Of a DNA stretch of 64,000 bases, positions 7,512 to 16,935 are shown one piece after another. The translations under genes and the position numbers were made by a program. Source of the DNA: Dokdonella immobilis (GTDB lineage Bacteria; Pseudomonadota; Gammaproteobacteria; Xanthomonadales; Rhodanobacteraceae); assembly GCF_900115085.1 (NCBI RefSeq), contig NZ_FOVF01000002.1, positions 62,001-126,000 of the forward strand. The letters are read 5' to 3'. Numbering within the stretch: position 1 is the stretch's first letter; the number at the start of each line of letters is the position of its first letter. The notes under the pieces were generated by a model that ran no database searches, had not been told where the DNA came from, and saw only the letters and a program-made list of their open reading frames with translations.

Positions 7512-8690
7512 ATGCGCGCGATGGCACTCGTTGTGATGGTCCTGCTGGCGACGGCGGGTTGCCGTCTCGATGGCGGTGCGCCGGCGCGCCCGCAGCCGGT
7601 CGTCAGCGGCACCGGCCAGGCCGCGCTCGCGGCGAGCGAGCGCGGCGAGGTGCGCATCGTCGAACTGGCCAGCGGGTTCAACAATCCCTGGGGCCTGGCC
7701 TTCCTGCCCGACCGCCGCATGCTCGTCACGGAACGCCCGGGACGATTGCTGCTGCTCGATGCGGATGCCCGCCTGGTCGCCGAGATCGGCGGTTTGCCGT
7801 CGATCTTCGTCGACGGCCAGGCCGGCCTGCTCGATGTCGCCGTGGCCCCGGACTTCGAGCGCAGCCAGGCGATCTATCTGTCGTACGCCAAGTCCAACCT
7901 GCGCGGCAACCTGGCCGGCACCGCCGTCTACCGTGCCCGCCTGGTCGATCATGCGCTCGCCGATGGCGAGGTCATCTACGAGCAGGAACCGAAGCTCTCG
8001 AGTGGCACCCACGTCGGATCGCGCCTGGTGTTCGACGGCGACGGCCACTTGTTCGTGACACAGGGCGAAAACAACAAGCGGCCGACTGCGCAGGACCTCG
8101 ACAAGCTGCAGGGCAAGCTGGTCAGGCTCAACCTCGATGGCAGCGTGCCGGCCGACAACCCCTTCGTCGGCCGCGCCGGCGTGCGCCCGGAGATCTGGTC
8201 CTATGGCCACCGCAACATGCAGGGTGCGGCGCTGAATCCATGGACGCGCCAGCTTTGGACCAGCGAGCACGGACCCTTCGGCGGCGACGAGATCAACATT
8301 CCGCTGCCGGGCAGGAACTACGGCTGGCCGATCATTACCTACGGCATCAACTACGACGGCAAGCCGATTCCCGAGGCGATCGGCACGGCAGCCGCAGGCA
8401 TGGAGCAGCCGCACCACTACTGGAAGGTCTCGCCCGCGCTCAGCGGCATGGCCTTCTATGCATCCGACCGCATGCCCGGCTGGAACGGTAACCTGTTCCT
8501 CGGCGCGCTGGCCGGCAGCAGCCTGATCCGGCTCGAGCTCGATGGCGACCGCATCGTCCACGAGGAGCGCCTGCTCGGCGATCGCGGCGAACGCATCCGC
8601 GATGTCAGGCAGGGCCCCGACGGCCTGCTCTACCTGCTGACCGATGGGGTCAGCGCAAAGCTGCTGCGGCTCGAACTGGTCGGCGATTGA
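7512..8690 (+). CDS. PQQ-dependent aldose sugar dehydrogenase-like lipoprotein
   Basis: A 392-residue protein of the soluble PQQ-glucose dehydrogenase (GSDH/YliI) beta-propeller family. Characteristic strings are FNNPWGLAFLPDRRMLVTERPGRL, LFVTQGENNKRP, EIWSYGHRNMQG, LWTSEHGPFGGDEIN and NYGWPIITYG. The N-terminus is a lipoprotein signal with the modified Cys at residue 17 (TAGC). The ATG at 7512 follows a GGAGAGG ribosome site. It likely oxidises aldoses in the periplasm using PQQ and calcium. It is transcribed divergently from the EPS acyl block and may be a neighbour rather than a part of it. Confidence 0.9.
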   Translation: MRAMALVVMVLLATAGCRLDGGAPARPQPVVSGTGQAALAASERGEVRIVELASGFNNPWGLAFLPDRRMLVTERPGRLLLLDADARLVAEIGGLPSIFVDGQAGLLDVAVAPDFERSQAIYLSYAKSNLRGNLAGTAVYRARLVDHALADGEVIYEQEPKLSSGTHVGSRLVFDGDGHLFVTQGENNKRPTAQDLDKLQGKLVRLNLDGSVPADNPFVGRAGVRPEIWSYGHRNMQGAALNPWTRQLWTSEHGPFGGDEINIPLPGRNYGWPIITYGINYDGKPIPEAIGTAAAGMEQPHHYWKVSPALSGMAFYASDRMPGWNGNLFLGALAGSSLIRLELDGDRIVHEERLLGDRGERIRDVRQGPDGLLYLLTDGVSAKLLRLELVGD

Positions 8691-8707
8691 GCGCCCGGGC
8701 CGGCGGC

Positions 8708-10648
8708 TCAGGGCGCCGGGGTCCCGCGCAGGAAGGTCTCGTCGAGCAGCATCGTCGAAAGAATGCCGACGAAGGCCTGGTTGTCGGCGAATCCGGTCGC
8801 CTTGCCGGCGCGGCACTTGTCAAGCAGGCGGCCGACCCGGTCGGCGTCGAAATAGCCGGCCTTGCGGATGCGTTCGGCGGAGAGCAGGTCGGTGACGTAA
8901 TCCAGGGCCCGGCCATCGACGAAAAAGCTGCGGCTGTCGGGCGCGCGGTAGGGTTGCTTGGTGCGCTGGACGATGTCGGCAGGCAACAGGTCGGCGAGGG
9001 CGCGCCGCAGCAGGTACTTCTCGGTCAGGCCACGAATCTTGAAGTTGGCCGGCAGGCGATTGCCGAATTCGATCACGCGATGATCGAGATAGGGCACGCG
9101 GCCCTCGACCGAATTCGCCGCGGCGACGCGGTCGCCTTGCGCGGCGAGCAGGTAGGCCGCCAGCAGCGATTTGGCCTCGACGTACTGGTCGCGCGCCAGC
9201 GGCGCCCAGGCATGGATCGCGGCCGGCAGGCGCTGCTCGTACCAGGCCAGGGCGTCGCGTTGGCCGATGCCCGCGCGCAGTTCCGGCGAGAGGAAGTTGA
9301 GCGCGCGTTGCGAGGTGATCCAGCGCGGCACGTGGGCGAAGATCGGCCGATCGATGTGCTCGAGGCCCTGGCCGAAGAACGACTGGGCGAACCCCGGGTT
9401 GCGCACCGGTGAATTCTCCAGGTAGCCGTAGAGGCGACCGAGCAGCTTCGGACGCAGGGTCGAGTCGGGCTGGCGGGCCCAGAAGCGGCGCACCTTGGCC
9501 TCCTTGAACAGGTCATAGCCGCCGAACACTTCGTCGGCGCCCTCGCCGGTCAGCACGACCTTGTAGCCTTCCTCGCGCACGCGCTGCGAGAGCAGCATCA
9601 GCGGCACCGGCGCGGTGCGCAGGACCGGTGTTTCGGCGTGCCGGATCAGGCGCGGGAAGGCCGCGCCGATCTGCGCGCTCGTGCAGGTGAGGGTGGTGTG
9701 CTCGGTGCCGAGATGGCGGACCATGGCCTGCTGGTGTTCGCTCTCGTCGAACTCGGCGTCCTCGAAGGCGACCGAGAACGTGCGCACCGGGGTCTGCGTG
9801 AAGCCGCGGACCATGGCGACGATGCCGGACGAATCGAGCCCGCCGCTCAGGTAGGCGCCGACCGGAACGTCGGCGCGCAGTTGCAGGCGCACCGCATCGA
9901 CGAGCAGCTCGCGCAGTTCGGCGGTGGCCTGTTCGACCGATGCGAAGGCCGGCGCGGCATCGCGGTCGGGAAAGGTCCAGTCCCAGTATTGCGTCAGCGT
10001 CTCGCGACCGTCTTCCTCGATCGCGAGCAGATGGCCGGGCGGCAGGCTGCGCACGCCTTCGAACAGCGTATCCGGATCGGCCGGCGCCCAGTAGGTCAGC
10101 GCTTCGACGAGGCCATTGGCATCGAGGCGGGCGCGCTCGGGCACCGCCGCGAGCAGGGCCTTGATCTCGGAGGCGAACCAGACGCGCCCGCGCGCCCGCG
10201 TATGGAACAGCGGCCGGATGCCGGCGCGGTCGCGGGCCAGCACGAGTCGCCGGCGCCTGGCATCCCACAGCGCGATCGCGAACTGGCCATTGAGGTGATC
10301 GACGAAGCGGTCGCCATAGCGGTCGTACAGATGGACGATGACCTCGGTATCGGACTGCGTGTAAAAACGATGGCCGCGGGCGATCAGGTCGGCACGCAGT
10401 TCGAGGTAGTTGAAGATCTCTCCGTTGAAGACCGTCCAGACATCGCCACGCTCATTGTGGATCGGCTGGTCGCCGGTCACCAGGTCGATGATCGAAAGAC
10501 GCGCGTGGGCAAGGCCGACACCCGCGCCGACGTAATAGCCGTAGCCGTCCGGGCCACGATGTTCGAGCGTATGGATCATCGCCTCGAGTTCGCCGCGCGC
10601 CTGCTCGGCCGGCACCGTTGCGCCACTGAATCCCGCTATTCCGCACAC
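8708..10648 (-). CDS. Asparagine synthase (glutamine-hydrolysing)-like amidotransferase
   Basis: A 646-residue protein with a class II glutaminase domain and an Asn-synthetase domain. The GTG at 10648 gives MCGIAGFSG, placing the catalytic Cys at residue 2. Glutamine-site strings HRGPDGYG, ARLSIIDL and FNGEIFNY follow. The ATP-PPase loop SGGLDSS is at 268-274, and LTGEGADEVFGGYDLFKEAK comes later. In EPS loci of the exosortase type a homologous amidotransferase is routine, probably amidating a uronic or amino acid substituent. The start is 8 bases after the stop of a GT4 gene. Its stop faces that of the sugar dehydrogenase, with inverted GCGCCC/GGGCGC between them. Confidence 0.92.
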   Translation of the reverse strand: MCGIAGFSGATVPAEQARGELEAMIHTLEHRGPDGYGYYVGAGVGLAHARLSIIDLVTGDQPIHNERGDVWTVFNGEIFNYLELRADLIARGHRFYTQSDTEVIVHLYDRYGDRFVDHLNGQFAIALWDARRRRLVLARDRAGIRPLFHTRARGRVWFASEIKALLAAVPERARLDANGLVEALTYWAPADPDTLFEGVRSLPPGHLLAIEEDGRETLTQYWDWTFPDRDAAPAFASVEQATAELRELLVDAVRLQLRADVPVGAYLSGGLDSSGIVAMVRGFTQTPVRTFSVAFEDAEFDESEHQQAMVRHLGTEHTTLTCTSAQIGAAFPRLIRHAETPVLRTAPVPLMLLSQRVREEGYKVVLTGEGADEVFGGYDLFKEAKVRRFWARQPDSTLRPKLLGRLYGYLENSPVRNPGFAQSFFGQGLEHIDRPIFAHVPRWITSQRALNFLSPELRAGIGQRDALAWYEQRLPAAIHAWAPLARDQYVEAKSLLAAYLLAAQGDRVAAANSVEGRVPYLDHRVIEFGNRLPANFKIRGLTEKYLLRRALADLLPADIVQRTKQPYRAPDSRSFFVDGRALDYVTDLLSAERIRKAGYFDADRVGRLLDKCRAGKATGFADNQAFVGILSTMLLDETFLRGTPAP

Positions 10649-10656
10649 GTGCTCGT

Positions 10657-11823
10657 CTACTCCCGTTTTCCGGCCCGATGGGCGTCGCGCGCTTCGATGC
10701 AGGCGGCCAGGGTTTCCATGGCGACCTCGCCCCAGCGCCGCGAGAAGCGCCGCGACAGGGCCTGCTCGTCCCAGTCGCGCGCGAGCACCGCCGCCAGCGC
10801 ACTGGCCAGTGCTTCGACCTCGCGCGGCGGTACCAGCACCGCGCACGAGGCGTCGACGACTTCGGGCACGCCGCCGACCGGACAGGAGACGACCGGCCGG
10901 CCGCAGGCCAGGGCCTCGACCAGCACGTTCGGGTGGCCCTCCGAATAGCTCGGCAGGGCGAGCAGGTTGGACGCGGCCATCCATTGCGCGACCTTGTCCG
11001 CGGGCTGCGCCCCGGCCAGGCGCAGGCGTTGGGCCGGATCGCGGGCGAGCTGGGCGAGCTCCTCGCGCAGCGGACCGTCGCCGACCAGCACCAGTTCGGC
11101 GCGCGGATGCGCGTCGCGCAGCGCGCGTGTCGCCGCGACGAGTTCGCGCAGGCCCTTTTCGGCGACCAGGCGGCCGACGTAGAGCACGAGCTGCGAATCG
11201 GGCTCCACGGCCAGCGCCGCGCGCGCCTCGGCGCGGTCGCGCAGCTTGAAGGTATCGGCATCGCAGCCGTTGGCGATGACGCGCACGCGCGCCGGGTCGG
11301 CGCCGTAGTCGCGGGTGGCCAGACGGCCGAGGTCGGCGCTGACCACGAGCAGTCGCCCGGCTTTCTGCACGACCGGCGCGGTCAGGCGCCGGCTGATGGC
11401 ATCACGCACGCGGATATCCGATCCGCGGGCGCCGGCGACCAGCGCAACGCCGAGTTCGCCGGCCACCCGCAGTGCGCCTGCGGCATCGGGGTAGAGCCAG
11501 TACGAAAGGATGACATCGGGCCGGAATGCGCGTGCCTCGGCGCGCAGGGCGCGCCCGCAGAGCCAGCCATTGATCGGTCGCGACAGCATCGGCAGGGCCG
11601 GGTAGCTGACATGGACCACCTCGCACCCGGGGATCGCCGCGGCCGGTTCGGGCGCCTGGTACAAGTAGCTGCGCGGCCTTGCCCAGCGCGGATAACGGGC
11701 GACCGGGCTCAGCACGCGGACTTCGGCAAGGCGGGCCAGTTCGACGACCGTCTGCAGGATCGGCCGGCCGCGCGTCGGCTCGCCGGCGACGGGAAACTGC
11801 GAGGTCACGACGAGTAGGCGCAT
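10657..11823 (-). CDS. Glycosyltransferase family 4
   Basis: A 388-residue GT-B retaining glycosyltransferase. The C-terminal half carries LYVGRLVAEKGLRELV, VLVGDGPLREEL and SEGHPNVLVEALACGRPVV, with the EX7E pair at Glu295 and Glu303 that contacts the nucleotide sugar. The N-terminal half has the expected acceptor-side start, RLLVVTSQFPVAGEPTRG. It acts at the cytoplasmic membrane face on the lipid-linked EPS repeat. It heads an operon with the asparagine-synthase-like gene, 8 bases apart. Confidence 0.92.
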   Translation of the reverse strand: MRLLVVTSQFPVAGEPTRGRPILQTVVELARLAEVRVLSPVARYPRWARPRSYLYQAPEPAAAIPGCEVVHVSYPALPMLSRPINGWLCGRALRAEARAFRPDVILSYWLYPDAAGALRVAGELGVALVAGARGSDIRVRDAISRRLTAPVVQKAGRLLVVSADLGRLATRDYGADPARVRVIANGCDADTFKLRDRAEARAALAVEPDSQLVLYVGRLVAEKGLRELVAATRALRDAHPRAELVLVGDGPLREELAQLARDPAQRLRLAGAQPADKVAQWMAASNLLALPSYSEGHPNVLVEALACGRPVVSCPVGGVPEVVDASCAVLVPPREVEALASALAAVLARDWDEQALSRRFSRRWGEVAMETLAACIEARDAHRAGKRE

Positions 11824-11936
11824 GCGGACCGGCTGTACGGGGAAGCCGGCATTGTATCGGCTGCCGACCCGCGCAGGGACCCGCCCCGGACGGCCGTTCG
11901 ACCGCGCTCCTCTCGCGACCGGCGCCGCGGGCCGAG

Positions 11937-11944
11937 GTATATGA
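11937..11944 (+). promoter_or_regulatory. Possible -10 element overlapping a start codon
   Basis: GTATATGAT contains a TATGAT-like -10 hexamer in a GC-rich background, immediately over the first ATG of the acyltransferase gene. If it is real, transcription begins near 11951. Translation would then start later, for example at the TTG at 11977, which has CGGGAA in front. No convincing -35 is seen. Confidence 0.25.
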
Positions 11945-13032
11945 TGCGCGCCAGCCGTCTTGCGCCGGGAACCGCATTGAGCCCGCTAGAGAACCCGCCC
12001 TCGACCGGTTTGCGCGTCGTCGAACTCGATGCCTTGCGAGGCCTGGCGGCGCTGGCCGTCGTGGCTTTCCATTACACGACCCACTATGGCAACGAGGTCG
12101 GGCATATCGGTCCTGCGCCGATGTCGTTCGCGTTCGGCAACTATGGCGTGCACCTGTTCTTCCTGATCAGCGGCTTCGTCATCTTCATGACCCTCGAGCG
12201 CACGCGCACAGCGATGGATTTCATCGTCTCGCGCTTCTCGCGGCTGTTTCCGGCCTACTGGGCAGCGATCCTGCTCAGCGCGGCGGTGGTCTATTCGATC
12301 GGCATGCCATCGCAGCGCCTGCCGTGGAGCGACGTCGCCCTCGATTTCACCATGATCCAGCAGATTCTTGGCGCCGAGCACCTGGACGGGTCCTACTGGA
12401 CGCTGCAGGTCGAACTGTTCTTCTACGCGCAGATGCTGCTCTGGTTCGTGCTCGGCCAGTTGCAGCGGATCCGCTGGATCATCTTTGCCTGGCTCGTCGT
12501 CGCGGCACTCAGCGGACTTGCCGAGAAGAACGGGATCAGCGTGTCCTATACGGCACGCGAACTGCTGATCCTGCACCACATTCCGTACTTCGCGATCGGC
12601 ATCCTGTTCTACCGGATGCGCACGCGACCGACCGAACGCGTCGTCGACGGCCTGCTGGTGGGGCTCTGCCTGGTCGCAATCGCGATCGCCTACACACCGA
12701 TCTACCTCGAGGTCGCGGTGATCTGCACGGCGATCTTCGCGGCCTTTGCGCTGGGCTGGTTGCGCGGCCTGCGCTGGGCTCCGTTCGCGTTTCTCGGCAC
12801 GATTTCCTATTCGCTCTACCTGCTGCACCAGGCGATCGGCTTCAGCCTGATCTGGCAGCTCGAGAACAACGGGCTGTCGGCCAGCCTGGCGGCCGTCTGC
12901 GCGGCCGTGGGGGTCACCGGCCTGGCCACGCTGCTGACCTTCCTCGTCGAGCGTCCGGCGATGCGCTGGATCCGGCGCGCCTGGAAGCGCCATCGCGAAG
13001 CCAAACCCACAGCCCGCCCTGAGGCGAGCTGA
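11941..13032 (+). CDS. Acyltransferase-3 family membrane protein (OafA/YrhL-like)
   Basis: A 363-residue integral membrane protein with about ten transmembrane segments. The hallmark start ELDALRGLAALAVVAFHYTTHY contains the RGLAA and catalytic His of acyltransferase family 3. Further family strings are FFLISGFVIFMTL and FLGTISYSLYLLHQAIG. Such enzymes O-acetylate (or succinylate) surface polysaccharides across the membrane. The ATG at 11941 is the first of two in tandem; a TTG at 11977 is an alternative. It converges on the next gene with facing stop codons inside the palindrome CTGAGCGGCTCAG (13029-13041). Confidence 0.9.
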   Translation: MMRASRLAPGTALSPLENPPSTGLRVVELDALRGLAALAVVAFHYTTHYGNEVGHIGPAPMSFAFGNYGVHLFFLISGFVIFMTLERTRTAMDFIVSRFSRLFPAYWAAILLSAAVVYSIGMPSQRLPWSDVALDFTMIQQILGAEHLDGSYWTLQVELFFYAQMLLWFVLGQLQRIRWIIFAWLVVAALSGLAEKNGISVSYTARELLILHHIPYFAIGILFYRMRTRPTERVVDGLLVGLCLVAIAIAYTPIYLEVAVICTAIFAAFALGWLRGLRWAPFAFLGTISYSLYLLHQAIGFSLIWQLENNGLSASLAAVCAAVGVTGLATLLTFLVERPAMRWIRRAWKRHREAKPTARPEAS

Positions 13033-13037
13033 GCGGC

Positions 13038-15107
13038 TCAGTCGGCCGTGCCGAAGGTCCGTTCGAGGCCGCGCGCGCTGCCGACGCGCGGCGTCCAGCC
13101 GAGTTCCTCGCGCGCCGCCCGCGTGTCGAAATTCGCCAGTGGCCGCAGCGAGCGCACGCGGTAGCGCGTCAACGGCACGTCGCGGCGCAACACCTTGCCG
13201 AGCAGCTCGACGCCGAAACCGAGCGCCATGAACAGGCCGGTTGGCACGCGCACCACGCGCAGTTCATCGCCGAGCTTGCGCTGGGCGCGCTGCAGGTACT
13301 GCTGCTGGCTGACTACAGTGGTGTCGACGATGTTGAAGACCTTGCCCAGCGCTGCCGGCGCTTCCGCGGCCAGCAGCAGGGCGTCGACGACATCGTCGAC
13401 GAAGACCAGCGGCAGGCTCATGGCGCCGTCGCCGACCGCGACCCAGCGTCCGGCCAGGCCGATCACCGCGTTCGGCGTGACTTTCTCTGCACCGGGGCCG
13501 AAGATCTGGCCCGGACGCAGGATCACGGCTGGCAGGGCGCGGTCGCGGATCGCCTCGAGGACGAGGCGCTCGGCGGTGAGCTTGGTCTGCGTGTAGGCGC
13601 CGCGCCATTCGGGATGGGGCTCATAGGCGGAGGTTTCGGTCATGGTCGCGGCCGGGTCGCGACCGGCGTGATCGAACACGCTCATCGAGCTGACGTAGAC
13701 CAGCCGTCTGGTCGCGTGCCTGGTGCAGGCCTCGACGACGTTGCGCGTGCCCCAGACCGTGCCGGCCTCGAAATCGCGCGGACTGCCGCGCATCGCAGCG
13801 CCGACGTGATAGACCACGCCGCAGCCGGCGACCGCATGGTCGACGCTGCGCGGATCGCCGAGATTGCCGATCACGGTCTGCACGCCGGCATCGTTCGCAT
13901 GGTCGGCGTTCGGCTTGCGCAGCAGCACGCGCACGGTCTGGCCGCGTGCGCGCAAGGCCTTGACCAGGGCACGACCGAGGAAACCGGCCGCGCCGGTGAC
14001 CAGGACATCGGCCGGGGGCAGCGGTGCATAGCGCGATTCGATCGCGTCGCGGCGCAGGCGATCGGGTTCGGCGCAGGCTGGCTCGAGCAGGGCGATCACG
14101 CGCAACGCGGCGGCGCCGTCGAACGGCGGCTTCGAATTGTCGCGTGCGGCGATGGCGAAATCGGCCGCTCCCTTTTGGATGCCGGGCGAAGGCTTGAGCA
14201 GGCCGGTGGCGAAGCGCAGCACGTTCCACGGCACGCGGAAGCAGTCCGCCATCGCGCTGAGCACGGTATTGAGCACGATGCCGATGAACTTGGGTCCGGG
14301 CAGGACGCGATGGATGCGCACGATCTGCAGGAAGCGATCGACCTCGATGATGCCGGCGCTGCCGCGCACGACGAGGCGGCTCTCCATCGGCCGTGCATTC
14401 CAGGACAGCAGCATGCGGCCGTAGCCGCGTTCGCCGCTGACGCGCGCCTGCCATTCGTCGAACTGCAGATCGGGGTCGCGCCCGCTGGCCTGGAAATCGA
14501 CACGCAGGTCCGAGAGCGGGCCGAGGAAGGCTTCCAGCGTGTACAGGCCATGCACGCCGAGATCGCGGAACGGGTAGGAGCCCTGGGCGACCTGGGCCGG
14601 CAGGCGGCCGCCGGCGTAGGCCGGATACTCGGAACTGCGCAGGATGTCGACCGAGATGACCTCGCCGATGCGCCCGGCGCGCACCGCCTCGAGTGCCCTC
14701 ATGACCACTGGATCGAGCAGGTCGGAATGATTGACGCCGAGGATCAGGCCCCTCTCGCGGGCCTTTTCGATCATCGCCTCGCATTCGGCGACGCTGTCGG
14801 CCATCGGCTTTTCGACGAGCACGCCGCAGCCCATGTCGAGCGCCTGCATGGCCAGCGTGGCGTGCGAGGCCGGCGGGGTCAGCACATGCACGACCTGCGG
14901 ACGCGCAGCGGCCAGGCCGGCGAGGTCGCTGGCGACCTGGCCGATGCCGAAGCGCCGGGCCAGCGCCTCGGCGGCTTCGAGGTTGGTGTCGCAGATGCCG
15001 ACCAGTTCGACGAAGTCGAGTCGTTTCAGGGCGGCCAGGTGATGGCTGGCGACGTAGCCGGCGCCGACCACGGCGACACGCAGCTTCGCAGGATGTACTG
15101 CATTCAT
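13038..15107 (-). CDS. Gfo/Idh/MocA oxidoreductase fused to NAD-dependent epimerase
   Basis: A 689-residue two-domain protein. Residues about 9-340 are a Gfo/Idh/MocA oxidoreductase: VAVVGAGYVASHHLAAL is the NAD loop and LVEKPMADS has the EKP motif at 99-101. Residues about 366-689 are an extended short-chain dehydrogenase: [14 protein letters not shown] at 368-381, with YTQTK placing catalytic Tyr505 and Lys509. Both modules usually modify nucleotide sugars. Their fusion suggests two successive oxidation/reduction or epimerisation steps on one substrate. The reading frame is continuous, so this is not an artefact of a missed stop. The product sugar is unknown. Confidence 0.88.
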   Translation of the reverse strand: MNAVHPAKLRVAVVGAGYVASHHLAALKRLDFVELVGICDTNLEAAEALARRFGIGQVASDLAGLAAARPQVVHVLTPPASHATLAMQALDMGCGVLVEKPMADSVAECEAMIEKARERGLILGVNHSDLLDPVVMRALEAVRAGRIGEVISVDILRSSEYPAYAGGRLPAQVAQGSYPFRDLGVHGLYTLEAFLGPLSDLRVDFQASGRDPDLQFDEWQARVSGERGYGRMLLSWNARPMESRLVVRGSAGIIEVDRFLQIVRIHRVLPGPKFIGIVLNTVLSAMADCFRVPWNVLRFATGLLKPSPGIQKGAADFAIAARDNSKPPFDGAAALRVIALLEPACAEPDRLRRDAIESRYAPLPPADVLVTGAAGFLGRALVKALRARGQTVRVLLRKPNADHANDAGVQTVIGNLGDPRSVDHAVAGCGVVYHVGAAMRGSPRDFEAGTVWGTRNVVEACTRHATRRLVYVSSMSVFDHAGRDPAATMTETSAYEPHPEWRGAYTQTKLTAERLVLEAIRDRALPAVILRPGQIFGPGAEKVTPNAVIGLAGRWVAVGDGAMSLPLVFVDDVVDALLLAAEAPAALGKVFNIVDTTVVSQQQYLQRAQRKLGDELRVVRVPTGLFMALGFGVELLGKVLRRDVPLTRYRVRSLRPLANFDTRAAREELGWTPRVGSARGLERTFGTAD

Positions 15108-15128
15108 TCGGACGGGCCTCGGGAGACT

Positions 15129-16319
15129 TCAGGATTCTTGGCTGGAACGGCGCGCGAGTTCGCGCGCAACGCGCTCCACGACGTCGTCGACACGGCGGTC
15201 CCAGGACTGGTCGGCCACCGCCGCGATGCGGCTCGCGCAGGCTTGCGGCGATTGATCGAGCACGGCTGCGTCGAGTGCCGTCAGGAACGCGGCGCGATTG
15301 TCGGCGATCCGCACCCATTTCGCGAACTTCTCGATTTCCGCGTTGCGCACGCTGACCACCGGCTTGCCGGTCGCCAGGTATTCGCGCAGCTTGAGCGGAT
15401 TGGCATTGGCGACCTGGCGATTGAGCCGGTACGGAATGATCGCGGCATCGAAGGCGCGTGCCCAGTCCGGCAGTTCGGGGTAGGGCTGGGCGCCGGGCAG
15501 ATGCACGTTCGGCAGGGCGCGCAGGGCGCTGCAATCGACCGCCTCATGGCCGATCAGCAGGAACGAGAACTGCGGACGCTGGCGCGCCAGCCATTCGATC
15601 AGCTCAAGATCGATCCACTCGTGCAGCGAGCCGAAATAGCCGACGATCGGCCGGGGCAGGCCCGCGGCGCCGGCCGCGACCGGCGCGTTCGCATCGGCGG
15701 CACGCGCGAACAGCGCGAGGTCGACGCCGTGCGGTGAGAACTCGGTGTTGGCATTGAGCGCGCGCTTGGACTCGAGCAGCGCCGGTGGCGCCACGAACAG
15801 GAGGTCCGCACGGCGGCTCAGGGCCTCGTCGCGTGCGCCGATCAGGTCGGCATCGACGCCCGGATGGGCGGCGTAGTCGTCGATGCAGTAGTAGACGCAG
15901 AGATCCTCGCCGAGGCGCCCGGCCAGGAAGCCCGGATGCGGGACCACGAACCACGAGATGCATTGGCGGATCCCGGCCTTGCGTGCTGCCCGGCGCACCG
16001 CCCAGCGTCCGAACCAGCGGTTCAGGCGATCGACGCCGGGGATGCGGCGAAACGGCAGCTGCGGCACCGTGCAGTGCCAGAGATCGCCCTCGATGCGCGT
16101 CGGCGGGCGCAGCGTGGCGGCGAGCTTGCGCAGCATGCGGCGCAGGTCGCGGCCGCTCGCGCTCGGCGCACGCATGCCGGGCGAACTCACGTACAGCAGC
16201 GGGGCGCGTCGGGCAAGGCGGATCGCGACATGATGGCTGCTGGTGCGATTCTCCGCGTGCCAGTCGTTGCCGAAATAGACGATGCCGCGTCCCTGGAACG
16301 GGTCGCGTGCTTCACTCAT
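15129..16319 (-). CDS. Glycosyltransferase (GT1/GT4-like, WelK-type)
   Basis: A 396-residue GT-B-like protein of the EPS locus. GIVYFGNDWHAENRTSSHHVAIRLARRAPLLYV begins a GT-B N-terminal domain, and VGYFGSLHEWIDLELIEWLA starts the C-terminal one. NANPLKLREYLATGKPVVSV fits the nucleotide-sugar site of this subgroup. The ATG at 16319 overlaps the end of the upstream methyltransferase gene by 8 bases, whereas the longer reading frame would run deep into it. It probably adds a sugar to the lipid-linked repeat. Linkage is unknown. Confidence 0.85.
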   Translation of the reverse strand: MSEARDPFQGRGIVYFGNDWHAENRTSSHHVAIRLARRAPLLYVSSPGMRAPSASGRDLRRMLRKLAATLRPPTRIEGDLWHCTVPQLPFRRIPGVDRLNRWFGRWAVRRAARKAGIRQCISWFVVPHPGFLAGRLGEDLCVYYCIDDYAAHPGVDADLIGARDEALSRRADLLFVAPPALLESKRALNANTEFSPHGVDLALFARAADANAPVAAGAAGLPRPIVGYFGSLHEWIDLELIEWLARQRPQFSFLLIGHEAVDCSALRALPNVHLPGAQPYPELPDWARAFDAAIIPYRLNRQVANANPLKLREYLATGKPVVSVRNAEIEKFAKWVRIADNRAAFLTALDAAVLDQSPQACASRIAAVADQSWDRRVDDVVERVARELARRSSQES

Positions 16320-16935
16320 TGCGCCACCAGCAGACCAGCCAGACCGTACCGCCATGCCAGATCCAGTCCTTCCGCAGGTTGGCGATGCGGTCGAGGTGCG
16401 GGCCGACCCGGCGCGCGGCCGGGGCGAAGATCGTGACCAGGCAGTTGCGCCCGAGCTCGGACATGCGCGCCAGCGTGCGCTCGACATCGCTCATGTAGTA
16501 GAGCACTTCGCAGGCGGTGACGAGGTCGAAGCGCGGTGTCGACTCGGGCCAGGTGTGGGTGAACAGGTCGGCGGCATCGAATTGCCCGTCCGGAACGCGC
16601 TGGCGCGCGCGCTCGACGGCCTTTTCGCTGACGTCGAGGCCGTGCACGCGGTTCGCCACGCGCGCGAGCCAGGCCGACTGGTGCCCTTCGCCGCAACCGA
16701 TCTCAAGCAGCGAGTCGAGGCGACCGAACTCGCGCGCGATGATCCTGTTGGTGGCCTCGAACCGGGCGATCTCGCCGGGCGAGTCCATGTTCCAGGGATC
16801 CTCGATCGTGTAGGCCAGATCGAGGCGTTCGAAATTGTCGTTCGGGCCGACCCCGCGCAGCGCGTACTTCATCCACGTGCGGCGCTTGATCTTCTGCAGC
16901 AGGGCCCTGGCTTTGCTCGGCATCGGTTCGCTCAT
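16312..16935 (-). CDS. SAM-dependent class I methyltransferase
   Basis: A 207-residue methyltransferase. LLEIGCGEGHQSAWLA (GCGEG near residue 80) is motif I, VHGLDVSEKAVERAR motif II, and FDLVTACEVLYYMSDV motif IV. It resembles small sugar-associated methyltransferases of the NodS type. The ATG at 16935 forms an ATGA overlap with the stop of the J-domain gene, which favours it over an ATG nine codons upstream. It probably methylates a sugar or a precursor in the EPS pathway. Confidence 0.86.
   Translation of the reverse strand: MSEPMPSKARALLQKIKRRTWMKYALRGVGPNDNFERLDLAYTIEDPWNMDSPGEIARFEATNRIIAREFGRLDSLLEIGCGEGHQSAWLARVANRVHGLDVSEKAVERARQRVPDGQFDAADLFTHTWPESTPRFDLVTACEVLYYMSDVERTLARMSELGRNCLVTIFAPAARRVGPHLDRIANLRKDWIWHGGTVWLVCWWRNE

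Noticed and set aside
10649-10984. Upstream extension of the asparagine-synthase-like frame
   Set aside because: The class II glutaminase must begin with Met-Cys, so GTG at 10648 is the start. The extension overlaps the glycosyltransferase gene.
12816-13010. A 64-codon minus-strand frame within the acyltransferase gene
   Set aside because: Antisense to a clear membrane protein with no start or motif support.
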